Made by a program: the position numbers and the translations under genes | Notes under the pieces: model-generated | The model's input: the letters and a program-made list of their open reading frames with translations, nothing else | Databases searched by the model: none | What the model was told of the DNA's origin: nothing | Assembly (NCBI GenBank): GCA_026399515.1 | Contig: JAPLQT010000019.1 | Span: 1 to 57,061 of the forward strand | Source: Pseudomonadota bacterium | GTDB taxonomy: Bacteria; Pseudomonadota; Gammaproteobacteria; Burkholderiales; Rhodocyclaceae | Direction of reading: 5' to 3' | Length of the DNA: 57,061 nt | Shown here: one piece after another, positions 36,609-47,217 of the stretch | Layout: each line of letters starts with the position of its first letter | How positions within the stretch are numbered: the first letter of the stretch is position 1

Positions 36609-38900
36609 TTAGAACATCGTACCCATCTGGAATTGAAGCCGCTGAATCCTGTCTTCCGGTTTCTTGTTGATCGGATTGGCAAAGCTGAATTTGAGCGGCC
36701 CCATCGGCGATGACCACGACAGCGAGAGGCCGGTACTGTAGCGCAGATCACCCAGCGACATCTTGGTGCCTTGGGCCCAAACCTGTCCGCCGTCGACAAA
36801 CGCACCCAGTCGCACGGACTTGTCCATCCCGCTACCGGGAAGCGGAAATAGATACTCCGCGTTCCCGACGATGCGCCGGTTGCCACCCAGACTTTCAGTC
36901 GTAAGAGGATCTTGCGGCCCGAGGGAACTCGTGTCGTAGCCGCGTACCGAGCCTATCCCGCCTGCATAGAAACTCTTGAAGAACGGCAGTTGTCTCCCGC
37001 TATAGCCGTTGGCATATCCCACTTCGCCGTTCAACATCAAAGTCGATCCCCGCCACAAAAAAGACGTAGGGATAAAGTGTTGATGCTGATAGGTGGCTTG
37101 GTAATAACGCAAACTTCCGCCCGGCAACGCGATTGAGCCGACCAGGCGGTTCGAATAACCTTTGGTTGGGTAAAGGCGGCTGTCGATCGTTTCCTTTATC
37201 CAGCCGGCTGTGCCAAGCAAGGTGGTATTTGCCGACCCAAACTGGTTAACGTAATCCTGATAACGCACCGGACTGAAAGAATCCACCGTCAGCTTGGTGG
37301 AGTCAACGGACAAACCGGCACTGATGTAATCATCCTCCGCAATCGGCAGGCCGAAGCGCACTCCCCCGCCGACAGTGTTGCTTCGGTAGGCCCCAACTGT
37401 CGTCAGCGTGCTGGTGTCGGTGTTACGTTGATAGACGTCGAAACCCCGGCTGATACCATCTATCGTGTAATACGGATCAGTGTAGGAAAATGAATAAATC
37501 TTGTTGATCCTGCTGGTGTTGAGCTGAACTCCAACAGTTTTGCCGCTGCCGAAAAGGTTTTGCTGCTGCACCGACGCGGACAGGACGAGTTTTTCGGCGC
37601 TGGAAAATCCGGCACCCATCATGATATTTCCGGTAGGTTTTTCCTTGACGCTTACGTTCAGGTCGACCTGATCGGTGACGCCAGGAACCGCAGGAGTTTC
37701 AACAGTAACGTCTTCGAAATAACCCAGCCGGTCTACCCGCGTCCGTGATTTGTTGATGCTATCACCGTCGTACCAGCTGGATTCGATCTGCCGCAACTCG
37801 CGGCGGACGACTTCATCGCGGGAACGCGTGTTGCCGGTTACATTAACCTGGCGAACATACACGCGGCGGCCAGGATCGACGAATATCGTAAACGCCGCCT
37901 CATGTTTGTTCTTGTCGAGTTCTGGCGCAGCATTCACGTTGGCAAAGGCATAGCCTTCATTGCCCAATCGCTCGCTGATCAGCTTGGTGGTCTCGGTCAG
38001 TTTCTCACGAGAAAAGGTTTCGCCGGGTCTGAGTATCACCAGTTTCGTGATTTCGCCTTCCGGCAGCAACAAATCTCCTGCCAATTTAACCGAAGATACT
38101 GTGAACTTCTCGCCTTCGGATATATTTATAGTGATATAGATATCCAGCTTGTCGGGAGTTATCGACACCTGGGTCGAATCGATGTTGAACTCAAGATAGC
38201 CACGGTTCAGATAATAAGAGCGAAGATTCTCAAGATCTCCCGACAATTTTTGTTTCGAATATTGGTCGTTCTTGGTGTACCAGGTCAGCCAGTTCGGAGT
38301 GCGTAGCTCGAAATTGTCGAGAAGTTCCTTTTCCGCTATCGCTTGGGCGCCGATGATGCTGATCTGATTGATCTTGGCGATCTCGCCTTCCTCGACGTTG
38401 AAGTTGATGCCGACCCGGTTGCGTTCCAACGGAGTCACGGTCGTCTTTATATTTGCTGCGTAATAGCCGCGAGTCAAGTATTGGCGTTTCAGTTCCTGCT
38501 CCGCCTTATCGACCATCGCGCGGTCGAAAATGCGTGACTCGGCCAGACCGACTTCTTTCAAGCCTTTGATGATCTGATCTTTTTCGAAAGCCTTCATACC
38601 GACAAAGTCGACAGCCGATATGACCGGTCGTTCTTCGAGAACCACCACTAGGACGTTACCCTCTATCTCCAGCCTCACATCCTTGAAGAAGCCGGTCAAG
38701 AACAGCGTCTTGATTGTTTGTGAGGCCTTGTCGTCATTGAGCGTGTCACCGACTTTCACCGGCAAGTAGCTGAATACTGTTCCAGCCTCGGTGCGCTGGA
38801 TGCCCTCGACGCGAATATCCTTGACGACAAAGGGTTCAAAAGCAGAAGCCGTGGACGCAAACAGCGTGGCGACCAGCCCAGCGATCAGATTTTTTTTCAT
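36609..38900 (-). CDS. bamA: Outer membrane protein assembly factor BamA
   Basis: A 763-residue Omp85 protein. A signal peptide (MKKNLIAGLVATLFASTASA) is followed by five POTRA domains (about 22-420; FVVKDIRVEGIQRTEAGTVF starts the first) and a 16-strand barrel ending in Phe (QMGTMF). The loop 6 motif is VRGYDTSSLGP. The start is the ATG at 38900, 4 bases after the rseP stop. BamA is the core of the BAM complex that inserts outer-membrane proteins; it should not be confused with the unrelated bam genes of benzoate degradation discussed near 52 kb. Confidence 0.97.
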   Translation of the reverse strand: MKKNLIAGLVATLFASTASAFEPFVVKDIRVEGIQRTEAGTVFSYLPVKVGDTLNDDKASQTIKTLFLTGFFKDVRLEIEGNVLVVVLEERPVISAVDFVGMKAFEKDQIIKGLKEVGLAESRIFDRAMVDKAEQELKRQYLTRGYYAANIKTTVTPLERNRVGINFNVEEGEIAKINQISIIGAQAIAEKELLDNFELRTPNWLTWYTKNDQYSKQKLSGDLENLRSYYLNRGYLEFNIDSTQVSITPDKLDIYITINISEGEKFTVSSVKLAGDLLLPEGEITKLVILRPGETFSREKLTETTKLISERLGNEGYAFANVNAAPELDKNKHEAAFTIFVDPGRRVYVRQVNVTGNTRSRDEVVRRELRQIESSWYDGDSINKSRTRVDRLGYFEDVTVETPAVPGVTDQVDLNVSVKEKPTGNIMMGAGFSSAEKLVLSASVQQQNLFGSGKTVGVQLNTSRINKIYSFSYTDPYYTIDGISRGFDVYQRNTDTSTLTTVGAYRSNTVGGGVRFGLPIAEDDYISAGLSVDSTKLTVDSFSPVRYQDYVNQFGSANTTLLGTAGWIKETIDSRLYPTKGYSNRLVGSIALPGGSLRYYQATYQHQHFIPTSFLWRGSTLMLNGEVGYANGYSGRQLPFFKSFYAGGIGSVRGYDTSSLGPQDPLTTESLGGNRRIVGNAEYLFPLPGSGMDKSVRLGAFVDGGQVWAQGTKMSLGDLRYSTGLSLSWSSPMGPLKFSFANPINKKPEDRIQRLQFQMGTMF

Positions 38901-38904
38901 TCTG

Positions 38905-40278
38905 CTATCCGGAAACAAGGCGGTTGATATCGTTATAGAAGGCAAATGCCATCAGCATTAAAAGCAGGAACAAGCCAATTTGCTGACCGATTTCCATTAT
39001 CCGCTCGGAGAGCGGACCGCCTTTGATAATCTCGGCAATATAATACAATAAATGTCCGCCATCCAATATCGGGATCGGCAGCAGGTTGAGCACACCTAGG
39101 CTGATGCTGATCAACGCCAGGAATTTGAGATAGTAAGTCCAACCCAGGCGCGCCGATTGACCTGCATAGTCGGCGATAGTGACCGGGCCACTGAGGTTTT
39201 TCCAGGACACTTCCCCTGTGATCATGCGGCCGATCATTCTCAAGCTGAATATCGAGGTATCCCAGGTCTGCGCCGTCGCCTTGACAAAAGCCGTGCTCAC
39301 TCCGTAGCGCACAGTAATCATCATCGTTTGGCGGAGCGCGGGATCATCCTTCACTTGGATGCCCATTCGACCTATGCTCTGTCCGCCCTCCTCGATGGAG
39401 GATGGTGTTGCCTGTAGCCTTAGCGATTCGCCTTCACGGCGCAACTCGATAGCCAATGGAATTCCGGGCGACTGGCGAATCAGCGAGGAAACATCTCCCC
39501 ACACCAGTGTGGCCCGGCCGTCGATGGCCATGAATTCGTCACCTGACCGCATCCCGGCGCGTTCCGCGGCTGAACCACTCTGGACCACGCCGATGATTGG
39601 CCTGAGCTGCGGCCTATAAGGTTTCAGACCAAGACTCGACGGCAAGTCGGACTCGTAATCGCCCTCAGTCAAATTCTTGATATCGAGACGTCTGATCGAG
39701 ATTTCCTGACGCGGGTTAATCACTTCCAGAATCACCGGCGTTCGATCGATCGCCACTTGCAGTAACTCCCAGCGCATTTCCTGCCAGGTAGCGACAGGCC
39801 GTCCGTTGACGCTGCGCACAGTCTCGCCATCGTGAACTTCGGCGGCGGCTGCCGCGCTTGCGTTGGGAGGTGCGGCGAGGACGGGACGAAGTTCCTCCAT
39901 GCCTTGCATGAATATCACCCAGTAAAGCAGGATCGCCAGTAGCAGATTGGCCAGCGGTCCCGCGATAACCACCAGAATGCGTTTCCACACCGGCTGTCGA
40001 TTGAAGGCGCGTTGCAGCTCCTCGGGCTCAACCGTACCTTCGCGTTCATCAAGCATCTTGACGTACCCTCCCAGGGGAAACGCCGAGATAGCCCATTCGG
40101 TTTTATCCGCGCCGTAACGCTTGACCAGCAAAGGCCGGCCGAAACCGACCGAGAACCGCAATACTTTGATGCCGCAAAGGCGTGCGATAAAAAAATGCCC
40201 CAGTTCATGCACCACAATCAGCACACCCAGCGCCAGTGCGAAGGCGCCGAGATAATAGGCAAAATGACCGCCCGTCAT
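38905..40278 (-). CDS. rseP: Site-2 zinc protease RseP
   Basis: A 457-residue inner-membrane metalloprotease that cleaves the anti-sigma factor RseA in the envelope stress cascade. The zinc motif HELGH is in [19 protein letters not shown], and the second metal motif is [16 protein letters not shown]. Two PDZ-like regions lie between (about 125-300; [20 protein letters not shown] is the clearer one). Four membrane segments are seen. It overlaps dxr by 4 bases. Confidence 0.96.
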   Translation of the reverse strand: MTGGHFAYYLGAFALALGVLIVVHELGHFFIARLCGIKVLRFSVGFGRPLLVKRYGADKTEWAISAFPLGGYVKMLDEREGTVEPEELQRAFNRQPVWKRILVVIAGPLANLLLAILLYWVIFMQGMEELRPVLAAPPNASAAAAAEVHDGETVRSVNGRPVATWQEMRWELLQVAIDRTPVILEVINPRQEISIRRLDIKNLTEGDYESDLPSSLGLKPYRPQLRPIIGVVQSGSAAERAGMRSGDEFMAIDGRATLVWGDVSSLIRQSPGIPLAIELRREGESLRLQATPSSIEEGGQSIGRMGIQVKDDPALRQTMMITVRYGVSTAFVKATAQTWDTSIFSLRMIGRMITGEVSWKNLSGPVTIADYAGQSARLGWTYYLKFLALISISLGVLNLLPIPILDGGHLLYYIAEIIKGGPLSERIMEIGQQIGLFLLLMLMAFAFYNDINRLVSG

Positions 40279-41474
40279 GTCCAGGCCCCGACGTAGGTCG
40301 CGGCTGTGACGCGTGCCTCGGCATCGACGCTCATCACCGCATCGAGATCCGGTAAATCCGAGACAGGGATACGATCGAGCACCGCGGCAATGACATCGGC
40401 AATTTTCAGGAAGGGTAGGCGTCCCGCGAGAAAGGCAGCCACGGCCACCTCATTGGCGGCGTTGAGCAGGGTCGGGGCGCTCCCGGCGGCGAGCAGCGCC
40501 CGGTAAGCCAGCGGCAAACAGGGGAAGCGTCGCTGGTCGGGGCGTTCGAAGCTCAATTGGCCGATGGCAAACAGGTCGAGTGGGGCCACGCCAGTCTCGA
40601 TACGCTCAGGGTAAGCCAGCGCATGAGCAATCGGCGTGCGCATGTCGGGATTGCCGAGTTGAGCCAAAACTGAGCCATCCCAGTATTCGACCAGTGAATG
40701 GATGATGCTTTGTGGATGAATCACGACCTCGATCTTGTCTGCCGGCGCGTTGAATAGCCAGTGTGCCTCGATCACTTCCAGGCCTTTGTTCATCATGGTC
40801 GCCGAGTCGACGGAAATCTTGCGCCCCATTACCCAGTTCGGATGGGCGCAGGCCTGTTCCGGCGTGACGGACTGCAATTTGTCCAGGGGCGTATTCCGGA
40901 AGGGTCCTCCTGAGGCGGTCAGCAAGATGCGACGCACGCCTTTGTCCTCCATCGATCCGGAATAATCGGCCGGTAACGACTGGAATACCGCATTATGTTC
41001 GCTGTCGACCGGCAGCAACTTGGCTCCCGCGCGCCGCACTTCGGCCATGAACAGCGCCCCGGCCATCACCAATGCCTCTTTGTTGGCAAGCAGAACGCGT
41101 TTGCCTGCGCGCACAGCAGCGAGCGTCGGAGCCAGTCCGGCAGCGCCCACAATCGCCGCCATGACGCTATCGACATCGCTCAAAGCGGCGATTTGCGACA
41201 AGGCCTGCGGTCCGGCCAATACTTCGGTCGCGAGTCCCGCAGAGCGCAGTTCCGCAGCCAGTGTCCGCGCATTTTCCGCATTCTCAAGCACAGCGTAACG
41301 CGGGCGGTGGATCAGACAAAGCCGCCCCAGCTCCGTTACCTTGGCATGGGCCGTCAGTGCAACCACCTCGAAGCGATCAGGGTGGCGTGACACCACATCG
41401 AGCGTACTGAGTCCGATCGATCCGGTGGCGCCGAGGATGCTCAGGCGTTGCTTTCTGGTCACCTCCGCCATCAT
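40275..41474 (-). CDS. dxr: 1-deoxy-D-xylulose 5-phosphate reductoisomerase
   Basis: A 399-residue enzyme making MEP in the non-mevalonate isoprenoid pathway. NADPH motif [20 protein letters not shown], active-site blocks [24 protein letters not shown] and [20 protein letters not shown] are intact. Two adjacent ATGs (41474 and 41471) are possible, just after the cdsA stop; the choice changes one residue. Confidence 0.96.
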   Translation of the reverse strand: MMAEVTRKQRLSILGATGSIGLSTLDVVSRHPDRFEVVALTAHAKVTELGRLCLIHRPRYAVLENAENARTLAAELRSAGLATEVLAGPQALSQIAALSDVDSVMAAIVGAAGLAPTLAAVRAGKRVLLANKEALVMAGALFMAEVRRAGAKLLPVDSEHNAVFQSLPADYSGSMEDKGVRRILLTASGGPFRNTPLDKLQSVTPEQACAHPNWVMGRKISVDSATMMNKGLEVIEAHWLFNAPADKIEVVIHPQSIIHSLVEYWDGSVLAQLGNPDMRTPIAHALAYPERIETGVAPLDLFAIGQLSFERPDQRRFPCLPLAYRALLAAGSAPTLLNAANEVAVAAFLAGRLPFLKIADVIAAVLDRIPVSDLPDLDAVMSVDAEARVTAATYVGAWT

Positions 41475-41475
41475 G

Positions 41476-42282
41476 TCACCCAACGAGCAACGCTGCCAAC
41501 CCGGCCAGTGGCAGGGTCGAGGTGAGGCTGTCGATACGGTCGAGTATGCCACCATGCCCAGGGAGAAGTGCGCTGCTGTCCTTGACACCGGCCTGGCGTT
41601 TCGCCAGCGACTCGAACAGATCGCCGAGAATACTGACAACCGTCAACAGCAACAGTCCCAAGGCGATCAGCAGGATGTACAGCCAGTTCAGTTGCGCCAG
41701 CCAGCCTGTTCCACCACCGACCACGGCGGCATAGACGAGTACACCAATGCAGGCGCCGGCCGCGCCTTCCCAGGTCTTGCCGGGACTGATGGACGGCGCC
41801 AACTTGTGGCGTCCGAAAGCACGGCCGCTGAAATATGCGGCGATATCGGCAACCCAGACCAGGGCCAGCGCCGCCAGAAGCAACCAGGGGCTGCGTGCCT
41901 GCAAGCTGACCATCCCTGCCCAACTGGGGATGAGCAACAGCCACCCGACCAGAAACCCGGACGCATTTGCGTGCAAAGTCCAGCGCTGCCGAAACCATAT
42001 AGGCACCAGCAGCAACCAAAAAACCAGCGCCAAAGACCAGAGCGCCACCAGCAGCGTCACCGGCATTCTAAGAGAGTACAAGGCCGTGCAAGGCAAGCAT
42101 GTGATCAAGCCGAAGAGCCAGCGTGCCTTCATCCCGGCTCTCAGCAAACCGCCCCACTCCCAGGCAGCGATGGCGACGATGCCTGAAAATGCAACGACCG
42201 AACCGAGACGTGGCAGGAGAAACAGCGCAGCGACAAGTCCGGAAGCGAGAAACAGCGCGGTGATAATTCGCGCCTTAAGCAT
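41476..42282 (-). CDS. cdsA: Phosphatidate cytidylyltransferase
   Basis: A 268-residue multi-pass membrane enzyme making CDP-diacylglycerol, the precursor of all phospholipids. The family signature near the C-terminus is seen as [20 protein letters not shown] followed by [14 protein letters not shown]; six or more hydrophobic segments precede it. The start [15 protein letters not shown] at 42282 overlaps the uppS stop by 8 bases. Confidence 0.94.
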   Translation of the reverse strand: MLKARIITALFLASGLVAALFLLPRLGSVVAFSGIVAIAAWEWGGLLRAGMKARWLFGLITCLPCTALYSLRMPVTLLVALWSLALVFWLLLVPIWFRQRWTLHANASGFLVGWLLLIPSWAGMVSLQARSPWLLLAALALVWVADIAAYFSGRAFGRHKLAPSISPGKTWEGAAGACIGVLVYAAVVGGGTGWLAQLNWLYILLIALGLLLLTVVSILGDLFESLAKRQAGVKDSSALLPGHGGILDRIDSLTSTLPLAGLAALLVG

Positions 42283-43090
42283 CTTGGCCTTGTATGAGCG
42301 GGCTAGTCTCGTCCGCGACAGACGTGACTCTGGGTTCCCGGTCGACATATAGCTGCTCGCTGGTGCGGCCAAAGCGACGTTCACGACTTCGGTAGGAGGC
42401 TATCGCCGCGTCCAGGACCGTGGCGTCAAAATCCGGCCAGAGCAGGTCGGTGAAATAAAACTCGGTGTAGGCCAATTGCCAGAGCAAGAAATTGCTGATG
42501 CGCTGCTCGCCGCCGGTCCTGATAAACAGGTCGGGCTCGGGCGCATAGGCCATCGCCAAATGCGGGGCAAAATCGGCTTCCTGGAAATTTCCTCGCTTCT
42601 CGGGTTGCGCCGCCAACATGCGTTCGATCGATTGAAGGATGTCCCAGCGGCCTCCGTAGTTGGCTGCGATAGTCAGGGTCAAGCGATGATTGCCGGCGGT
42701 AAGCGCCTCGCCTCGCCGTATCATCTCACCCAGTTTCGGACCGAAACGCGACAAGTCGCCGACGATGCGCAGTCGAATGCCATTTTCGTGCAACTTGGTG
42801 ACCTCGTCTTCGAGGGCGCGCGCAAACAAGCCCATCAGGAAAGAAACCTCTTCGGGCGGACGGCGCCAATTCTCGGAACTGAAGGCAAACAGGGTCAGGT
42901 ATTCGATACCGCGTTCGTTGCAAGCCTTGATGACGGTGCGTACCGTCTCGACGCCGCTCTTGTGGCCCGCGACTCTTGGCAGGTAACGTTTCTTGGCCCA
43001 GCGTCCATTGCCATCCATGATGATGGCAATGTGGCGCGGAACGTCCCCAATCGCCGGGACAGCCTGGGTGGTACTCGTATACAAGCTCAC
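42275..43090 (-). CDS. uppS: Isoprenyl transferase (undecaprenyl diphosphate synthase)
   Basis: A 271-residue cis-prenyltransferase making the C55 carrier for peptidoglycan and O-antigen. [16 protein letters not shown] holds the catalytic Asp; [24 protein letters not shown] and [20 protein letters not shown] complete the active site. I prefer the GTG at 43090 with AAGGGA 8 bases upstream; a TTG at 43117 would add nine residues. Confidence 0.95.
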   Translation of the reverse strand: MSLYTSTTQAVPAIGDVPRHIAIIMDGNGRWAKKRYLPRVAGHKSGVETVRTVIKACNERGIEYLTLFAFSSENWRRPPEEVSFLMGLFARALEDEVTKLHENGIRLRIVGDLSRFGPKLGEMIRRGEALTAGNHRLTLTIAANYGGRWDILQSIERMLAAQPEKRGNFQEADFAPHLAMAYAPEPDLFIRTGGEQRISNFLLWQLAYTEFYFTDLLWPDFDATVLDAAIASYRSRERRFGRTSEQLYVDREPRVTSVADETSPLIQGQDA

Positions 43091-43125
43091 GCCATGATCC
43101 CTTCGCGAAAATTCCAAGGATACCT

Positions 43126-43683
43126 TCAGACGACCATCAGATCCTTTTCCTTGTCGGCGAGCATCTTGTCGATCTCGATGACAAAGCGGTCGGTCAGCTT
43201 CTGAATCTCCTCCTCGATACGGCGTTCGTCGTCCTCGGATACTTCTTTCTTCTTCAAGGCGTCTTTCAGATGTGCATTGGCGTCGCGACGCTGGTTGCGT
43301 ACCGCAATCTTGGCGTTCTCCCCTTCGTGCTTGACCAGCTTGATGAGCTCGCGGCGTCGCTCTTCCGTCAGCGCCGGCGTCGGAACGCGGATCAAGTCAC
43401 CCTGCGTCGCCGGATTCAGGCCGAGGTCGGCATCGCGGATGGCTTTTTCGACCTTGCCTATCATCGGTTTTTCCCAAGGCTGCACGCCTATGGTGCGGGC
43501 ATCAATCAGGGTGATGTTGGCTATCTGGCTGATCGGCACCTGCGATCCGTAATATTCCACCTGAACATGATCGAGAATGCCGGGATGGGCTCGACCGGTG
43601 CGCACCTTGGCCAAATCGTGCTTAAGGGCCTCCAAGGATTTCAACATCTTCTGCTCGGTGGCTTTCTTGAGTTCGGCTACCAT
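43126..43683 (-). CDS. frr: Ribosome recycling factor
   Basis: A 185-residue two-domain factor that splits post-termination ribosomes with [22 protein letters not shown] and [20 protein letters not shown] are conserved; the C-terminal helix ends [18 protein letters not shown]. The start is the ATG at 43683 (MVAELKKAT), the normal length. It follows pyrH by 10 bases. Confidence 0.97.
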   Translation of the reverse strand: MVAELKKATEQKMLKSLEALKHDLAKVRTGRAHPGILDHVQVEYYGSQVPISQIANITLIDARTIGVQPWEKPMIGKVEKAIRDADLGLNPATQGDLIRVPTPALTEERRRELIKLVKHEGENAKIAVRNQRRDANAHLKDALKKKEVSEDDERRIEEEIQKLTDRFVIEIDKMLADKEKDLMVV

Positions 43684-43693
43684 TCTGATCTCC

Positions 43694-44419
43694 TCAACAA
43701 TGCACCATGGTACCTTCATCCTCGCCGAGTACCACGCGTTTCAAGGCCCCTTCCTTGAAGATCGAGAAGACGTTGATGGGCAGTTTCTGGTCGCGGCACA
43801 GCGCCAGGGCAGTGGCATCCATGACTTTCAGGTTACGGTTGATGGCATCGTCGAAGCTGATGCGCGTATAGCGTGTGGCATTCGGATCCTTGACCGGATC
43901 GGCGGAGTATACGCCGTCGACCTTGGTCGCTTTCAGCACGATCTCGGCACCGATTTCCGACCCCCTCAGCGCCGCAGCGGTATCGGTGGTAAAGAAAGGA
44001 TTGCCGGTTCCAGCGGCAAAAACCAGGATTTTGCCTTCTTCCAGATAGCGGATCGCCTTCCCGCGGATATAGGGTTCGACCACTTGCTCGATATTCAGCG
44101 CGGATTGCACCCGGCTGTTGAGGCCGGCCTGACGCATCGCATCGGCGAGGGCCATGGCGTTCATGACCGTGGCCAGCATTCCCATGTAGTCGGCCGTGGC
44201 GCGATCCATTCCGGTTGAAGTGCCGGCAACACCACGAAAAATGTTGCCGCCCCCGATGACCACGCCGATTTCGACACCCAAAGCCGCGACTGTCCCGATT
44301 TCGGCGACGATACGCGCCAGCGTATGCCTATTAATGCCGTAGGCATCATCGCCCATCAGGGCTTCGCCCGAGAGCTTGAGCAGTATGCGTTTGTAGCAAC
44401 TTTTCTCGCTGGCAACCAT
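43694..44419 (-). CDS. pyrH: Uridylate kinase
   Basis: A 241-residue amino-acid-kinase-fold UMP kinase, allosterically controlled hexamer. [49 protein letters not shown] and [19 protein letters not shown] are diagnostic. The start is the ATG at 44419, 13 bases after tsf. The order tsf-pyrH-frr is universal in proteobacteria. Confidence 0.97.
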   Translation of the reverse strand: MVASEKSCYKRILLKLSGEALMGDDAYGINRHTLARIVAEIGTVAALGVEIGVVIGGGNIFRGVAGTSTGMDRATADYMGMLATVMNAMALADAMRQAGLNSRVQSALNIEQVVEPYIRGKAIRYLEEGKILVFAAGTGNPFFTTDTAAALRGSEIGAEIVLKATKVDGVYSADPVKDPNATRYTRISFDDAINRNLKVMDATALALCRDQKLPINVFSIFKEGALKRVVLGEDEGTMVHC

Positions 44420-44432
44420 GCTGCTTGGCCGG

Positions 44433-45320
44433 TTATTTGGCGGCAGCGGCGGCCTGTGCGGCGACTTCGGCGGCGAAATCGGATTTCTTTTTCTCAATGC
44501 CTTCGCCGACAATATACAGCGTAAAGCTAGAGACCGATGCGCCCTTGCTTTTCAGCAACTGTTCGATGGTCAGCTTGTCGTCCTTGACGAAAACCTGGCC
44601 AAGCAGGGTGACTTCCTTCAGGTATTTTTGTACGGTGCCGGAAGCAATCTTCTCCAGCATTGCTTCGGGCTTGCCTGCTTCACGGGCTTTTTCAATGGCA
44701 ATGCGGCGCTCGGTTTCCAGCAGTTCGGGATGGACACCCGTCGTATCCAGCGATTTGGGCTTCGATGCCGCGATATGCATCGCCAGATCCTTTCCCAGTT
44801 GCTCGTCACCGCCTACCAGGTCAACCAAAACGCCGATCTTGCTGCCGCCATGAACATAGCTGGTAAGCTTGCCCTGCGCCGCTATTCGACTGAAGCGGCG
44901 GATCGACAGATTCTCGCCGATCTTGCCGACCAGTGCGGTGCGCGTCGTTTCAACTGTCGCGCCGTTGATTTCCATGCCGGAAAGTGCGGCGACATCGGAC
45001 GGATTGCTGCCGGCCACCAGATCGGCCAGACGCTTGGCGAACGCCAAAAAGTCATCATTCTTGGCAACGAAGTCAGTCTCGCAATTTACTTCGATCATCG
45101 CGCCGAGCTTGCCGTCGGCGGAAAGATGGACACCGACCACGCCTTCCGCCGCGACCCTGCTGGCAGCCTTGCTGGCCTTGCTGCCAAGCTTGACGCGAAG
45201 AATTTCCTCGGCACGCGCCATGTCGCCGGCGGCGTCGGTCAACGCCCTCTTGCATTCCATCATCGGCGCGTCGGTCTTTTCGCGCAACTCCTTAACCATG
45301 CTCGCGGTTATTTCCGCCAT
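44433..45320 (-). CDS. tsf: Elongation factor Ts
   Basis: A 295-residue nucleotide exchange factor for EF-Tu. The N-terminal UBA-like region has [20 protein letters not shown], and [12 protein letters not shown] is the second signature. Length is normal. It lies 95 bases after rpsB; that gap holds no gene or clear terminator. Confidence 0.97.
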   Translation of the reverse strand: MAEITASMVKELREKTDAPMMECKRALTDAAGDMARAEEILRVKLGSKASKAASRVAAEGVVGVHLSADGKLGAMIEVNCETDFVAKNDDFLAFAKRLADLVAGSNPSDVAALSGMEINGATVETTRTALVGKIGENLSIRRFSRIAAQGKLTSYVHGGSKIGVLVDLVGGDEQLGKDLAMHIAASKPKSLDTTGVHPELLETERRIAIEKAREAGKPEAMLEKIASGTVQKYLKEVTLLGQVFVKDDKLTIEQLLKSKGASVSSFTLYIVGEGIEKKKSDFAAEVAAQAAAAAK

Positions 45321-45415
45321 TGCTCTACTCCAAATTCAAAGATTCGATATCACAGGACGACGACAGGGAGAAGGACGGCTTTCGGTGCCTGCCTCCATGC
45401 CTCCATTGATCCGGC

Positions 45416-46168
45416 TTATTGTGCAGACTCTTCCTCGACTTCGACAAACTCGTCTTCACCGGCAACCGCCTGCACCAGCTCGTTGAGGGAATTGCTACGG
45501 CCTTCGAGAATCGCGTCGGCGACACCTCGTGCGTACAGGCGGATGGCGCGGCTTGAATCGTCATTGCCGGGGATAATGTAATTGACGCCATCGGGTGAGT
45601 GGTTTGTATCCACCACACCGACCACGGGGATGCCGAGCTTGCCGGCTTCCGTGATGGCGATCTTGTGGAAGCCGACATCGATGACGAAGATCGCATCGGG
45701 CAAGCCGGGCATGTCCTTGATACCCCCCATGCTCTTTTGCAGTTTTTCGAGTTCGCGGCGCGAGGTCAAGGCTTCCTTCTTGCTCATCTTCTCGAAGGAG
45801 CCATCCTGGACCATCTGTTCAAGATCCTTGAGACGCTTGATTGACAGCTTGACGGTCTTGAAATTGGTGAGCATGCCGCCCAGCCAGCGCTCATCGACAT
45901 AAGGCATGCCGGCGCGCTGCGCCTCTTCGGCGATGATCTCGCGGGCCTGGCGTTTGGTGCTGACGAAAAGGACCGTGCCCTTCTTGGCCGCAAGCTTCTT
46001 CACGAAAGCGATCGCCTCCTGGTATTTGGCCAGGGTTTTTTCCAGGTTGACGATATGGATTTTATTACGGTGGCCAAAGATGAAAGGCGCCATCTTCGGG
46101 TTCCAGAAGCGGGTTTGGTGGCCAAAATGGACACCGGCTTCCAGCATTTCACGCATGGTTGTAGACAT
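45416..46168 (-). CDS. rpsB: 30S ribosomal protein S2
   Basis: A 250-residue ribosomal protein with [32 protein letters not shown]-like segment ([12 protein letters not shown]) and [20 protein letters not shown]. It ends in an acidic tail. Its 153-base leader contains a perfect hairpin and follows a good promoter (46321-46350). In E. coli S2 represses its own operon through the leader, so similar control is plausible. Confidence 0.97.
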   Translation of the reverse strand: MSTTMREMLEAGVHFGHQTRFWNPKMAPFIFGHRNKIHIVNLEKTLAKYQEAIAFVKKLAAKKGTVLFVSTKRQAREIIAEEAQRAGMPYVDERWLGGMLTNFKTVKLSIKRLKDLEQMVQDGSFEKMSKKEALTSRRELEKLQKSMGGIKDMPGLPDAIFVIDVGFHKIAITEAGKLGIPVVGVVDTNHSPDGVNYIIPGNDDSSRAIRLYARGVADAILEGRSNSLNELVQAVAGEDEFVEVEEESAQ

Positions 46169-46210
46169 TCAATATCTCCGAATAGGGTTAAGCCGCCGCC
46201 TGGCCGTGTT

Positions 46211-46231
46211 GTTTCCATCAACAATGGAAAC
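46211..46231 (-). promoter_or_regulatory. Hairpin in the rpsB leader
   Basis: GTTTCCAT and ATGGAAAC form a perfect 8-bp stem around a 5-base loop, in the 5' untranslated region 43 bases before the rpsB start. It is not followed by a T-run, so it is not a terminator; an S2-binding autoregulatory element is possible (inference from E. coli). Confidence 0.5.
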
Positions 46232-46320
46232 CACCCTTTCGGTGCCAAGCGTGTGGATTTTGTAGCAGCGGTCGCCGCATAGGCCAAGGGAAATTCCAAA
46301 GCTTTCGCGACAACCTTCGA

Positions 46321-46350
46321 ATTATAACGGGTTTTATCACACTCCTTCAA
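46321..46350 (-). promoter_or_regulatory. Sigma70 promoter of rpsB-tsf
   Basis: On the minus strand TTGAAG (46350-46345), an 18-base spacer and a perfect TATAAT (46326-46321) lie 153 bases upstream of rpsB, in the gap divergent from map. Confidence 0.7.
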
Positions 46351-46406
46351 GCCATTTTGACGGGCAGCAGGTAGAATTCGCCTATTCAATGAGAGATTCG
46401 ATAAAG

Positions 46407-47210
46407 ATGAGCATAGGCATCAAGGCAGCGGAAGAAATCGAAAAAATGAGGATTGCCGGACGTCTTGCCGGCGAAGTGCTCGACTACATCGGTTCGTATG
46501 TGAATCCCGGCGTGACAACCGCCGAACTCGACCGGCTCTGCCACGATTACATGGTGGACGTACAAGGCTGCATCCCCGCCCCGCTCAACTATGCGCCGCC
46601 CGGCTATGCGCCTTACCCAAAGTCTATCTGCGCCTCGATCAACCACCAGGTGTGCCATGGCGTGCCCAACGAGCGGCCGTTGAAAAGCGGCGACATCGTC
46701 AACCTCGACATTACCACCATCAAGGACGGCTACCACGGCGACACCAGCCGGATGTTCCTGGTCGGCGGCGACTCGACTATCCTTGCCAAACGCCTCTGCA
46801 CCGTGACCCACGAATGCCTGTGGATGGGCATCAGCAAGGTGAGTGCCGGCGCCAGACTGGGCGATATCGGCGCGGCCATCCAGAAACACGCCGAAACCAA
46901 CGGATTCTCGGTGGTGCGGGAATTCTGCGGTCACGGCATCGGCCGCAACTTTCACGAAGAACCTCAGGTGCTGCACTACGGCAAGACCGGAACAGGGATA
47001 GAACTCCTTGCCGGCATGACCTTCACCATCGAGCCGATGATCAACGCCGGCAAGGCGGCCATCTCCGAATTGCCCGATGGCTGGACCATCGTCACCAAAG
47101 ACCGCAGCCTTTCCGCGCAATGGGAACACACTATCCTGGTGACTGAAACCGGCTTCGAGGTGTTGACACTTTCCGCGGATGCGCCACCCAAGCCCGACTT
47201 TATCGCCTGA
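46407..47210 (+). CDS. map: Methionine aminopeptidase type I
   Basis: A 267-residue metalloenzyme removing the initiator Met. Metal ligands are in [20 protein letters not shown] (two Asp), [17 protein letters not shown] (His), TFTIEPMI (Glu) and QWEHTILVT (Glu). The substrate His is in [18 protein letters not shown] prefer the ATG at 46407 ([18 protein letters not shown]), the family-typical start, over an ATG 18 bases upstream. It is divergent from rpsB. Confidence 0.96.
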   Translation: MSIGIKAAEEIEKMRIAGRLAGEVLDYIGSYVNPGVTTAELDRLCHDYMVDVQGCIPAPLNYAPPGYAPYPKSICASINHQVCHGVPNERPLKSGDIVNLDITTIKDGYHGDTSRMFLVGGDSTILAKRLCTVTHECLWMGISKVSAGARLGDIGAAIQKHAETNGFSVVREFCGHGIGRNFHEEPQVLHYGKTGTGIELLAGMTFTIEPMINAGKAAISELPDGWTIVTKDRSLSAQWEHTILVTETGFEVLTLSADAPPKPDFIA

Positions 47211-47217
47211 TTCCGAC

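Noticed and set aside
41341-42186. 281-codon frame opposite dxr/cdsA, rich in Gln and Arg
   Set aside because: Composition is typical of an antisense artefact; dxr and cdsA are certain.
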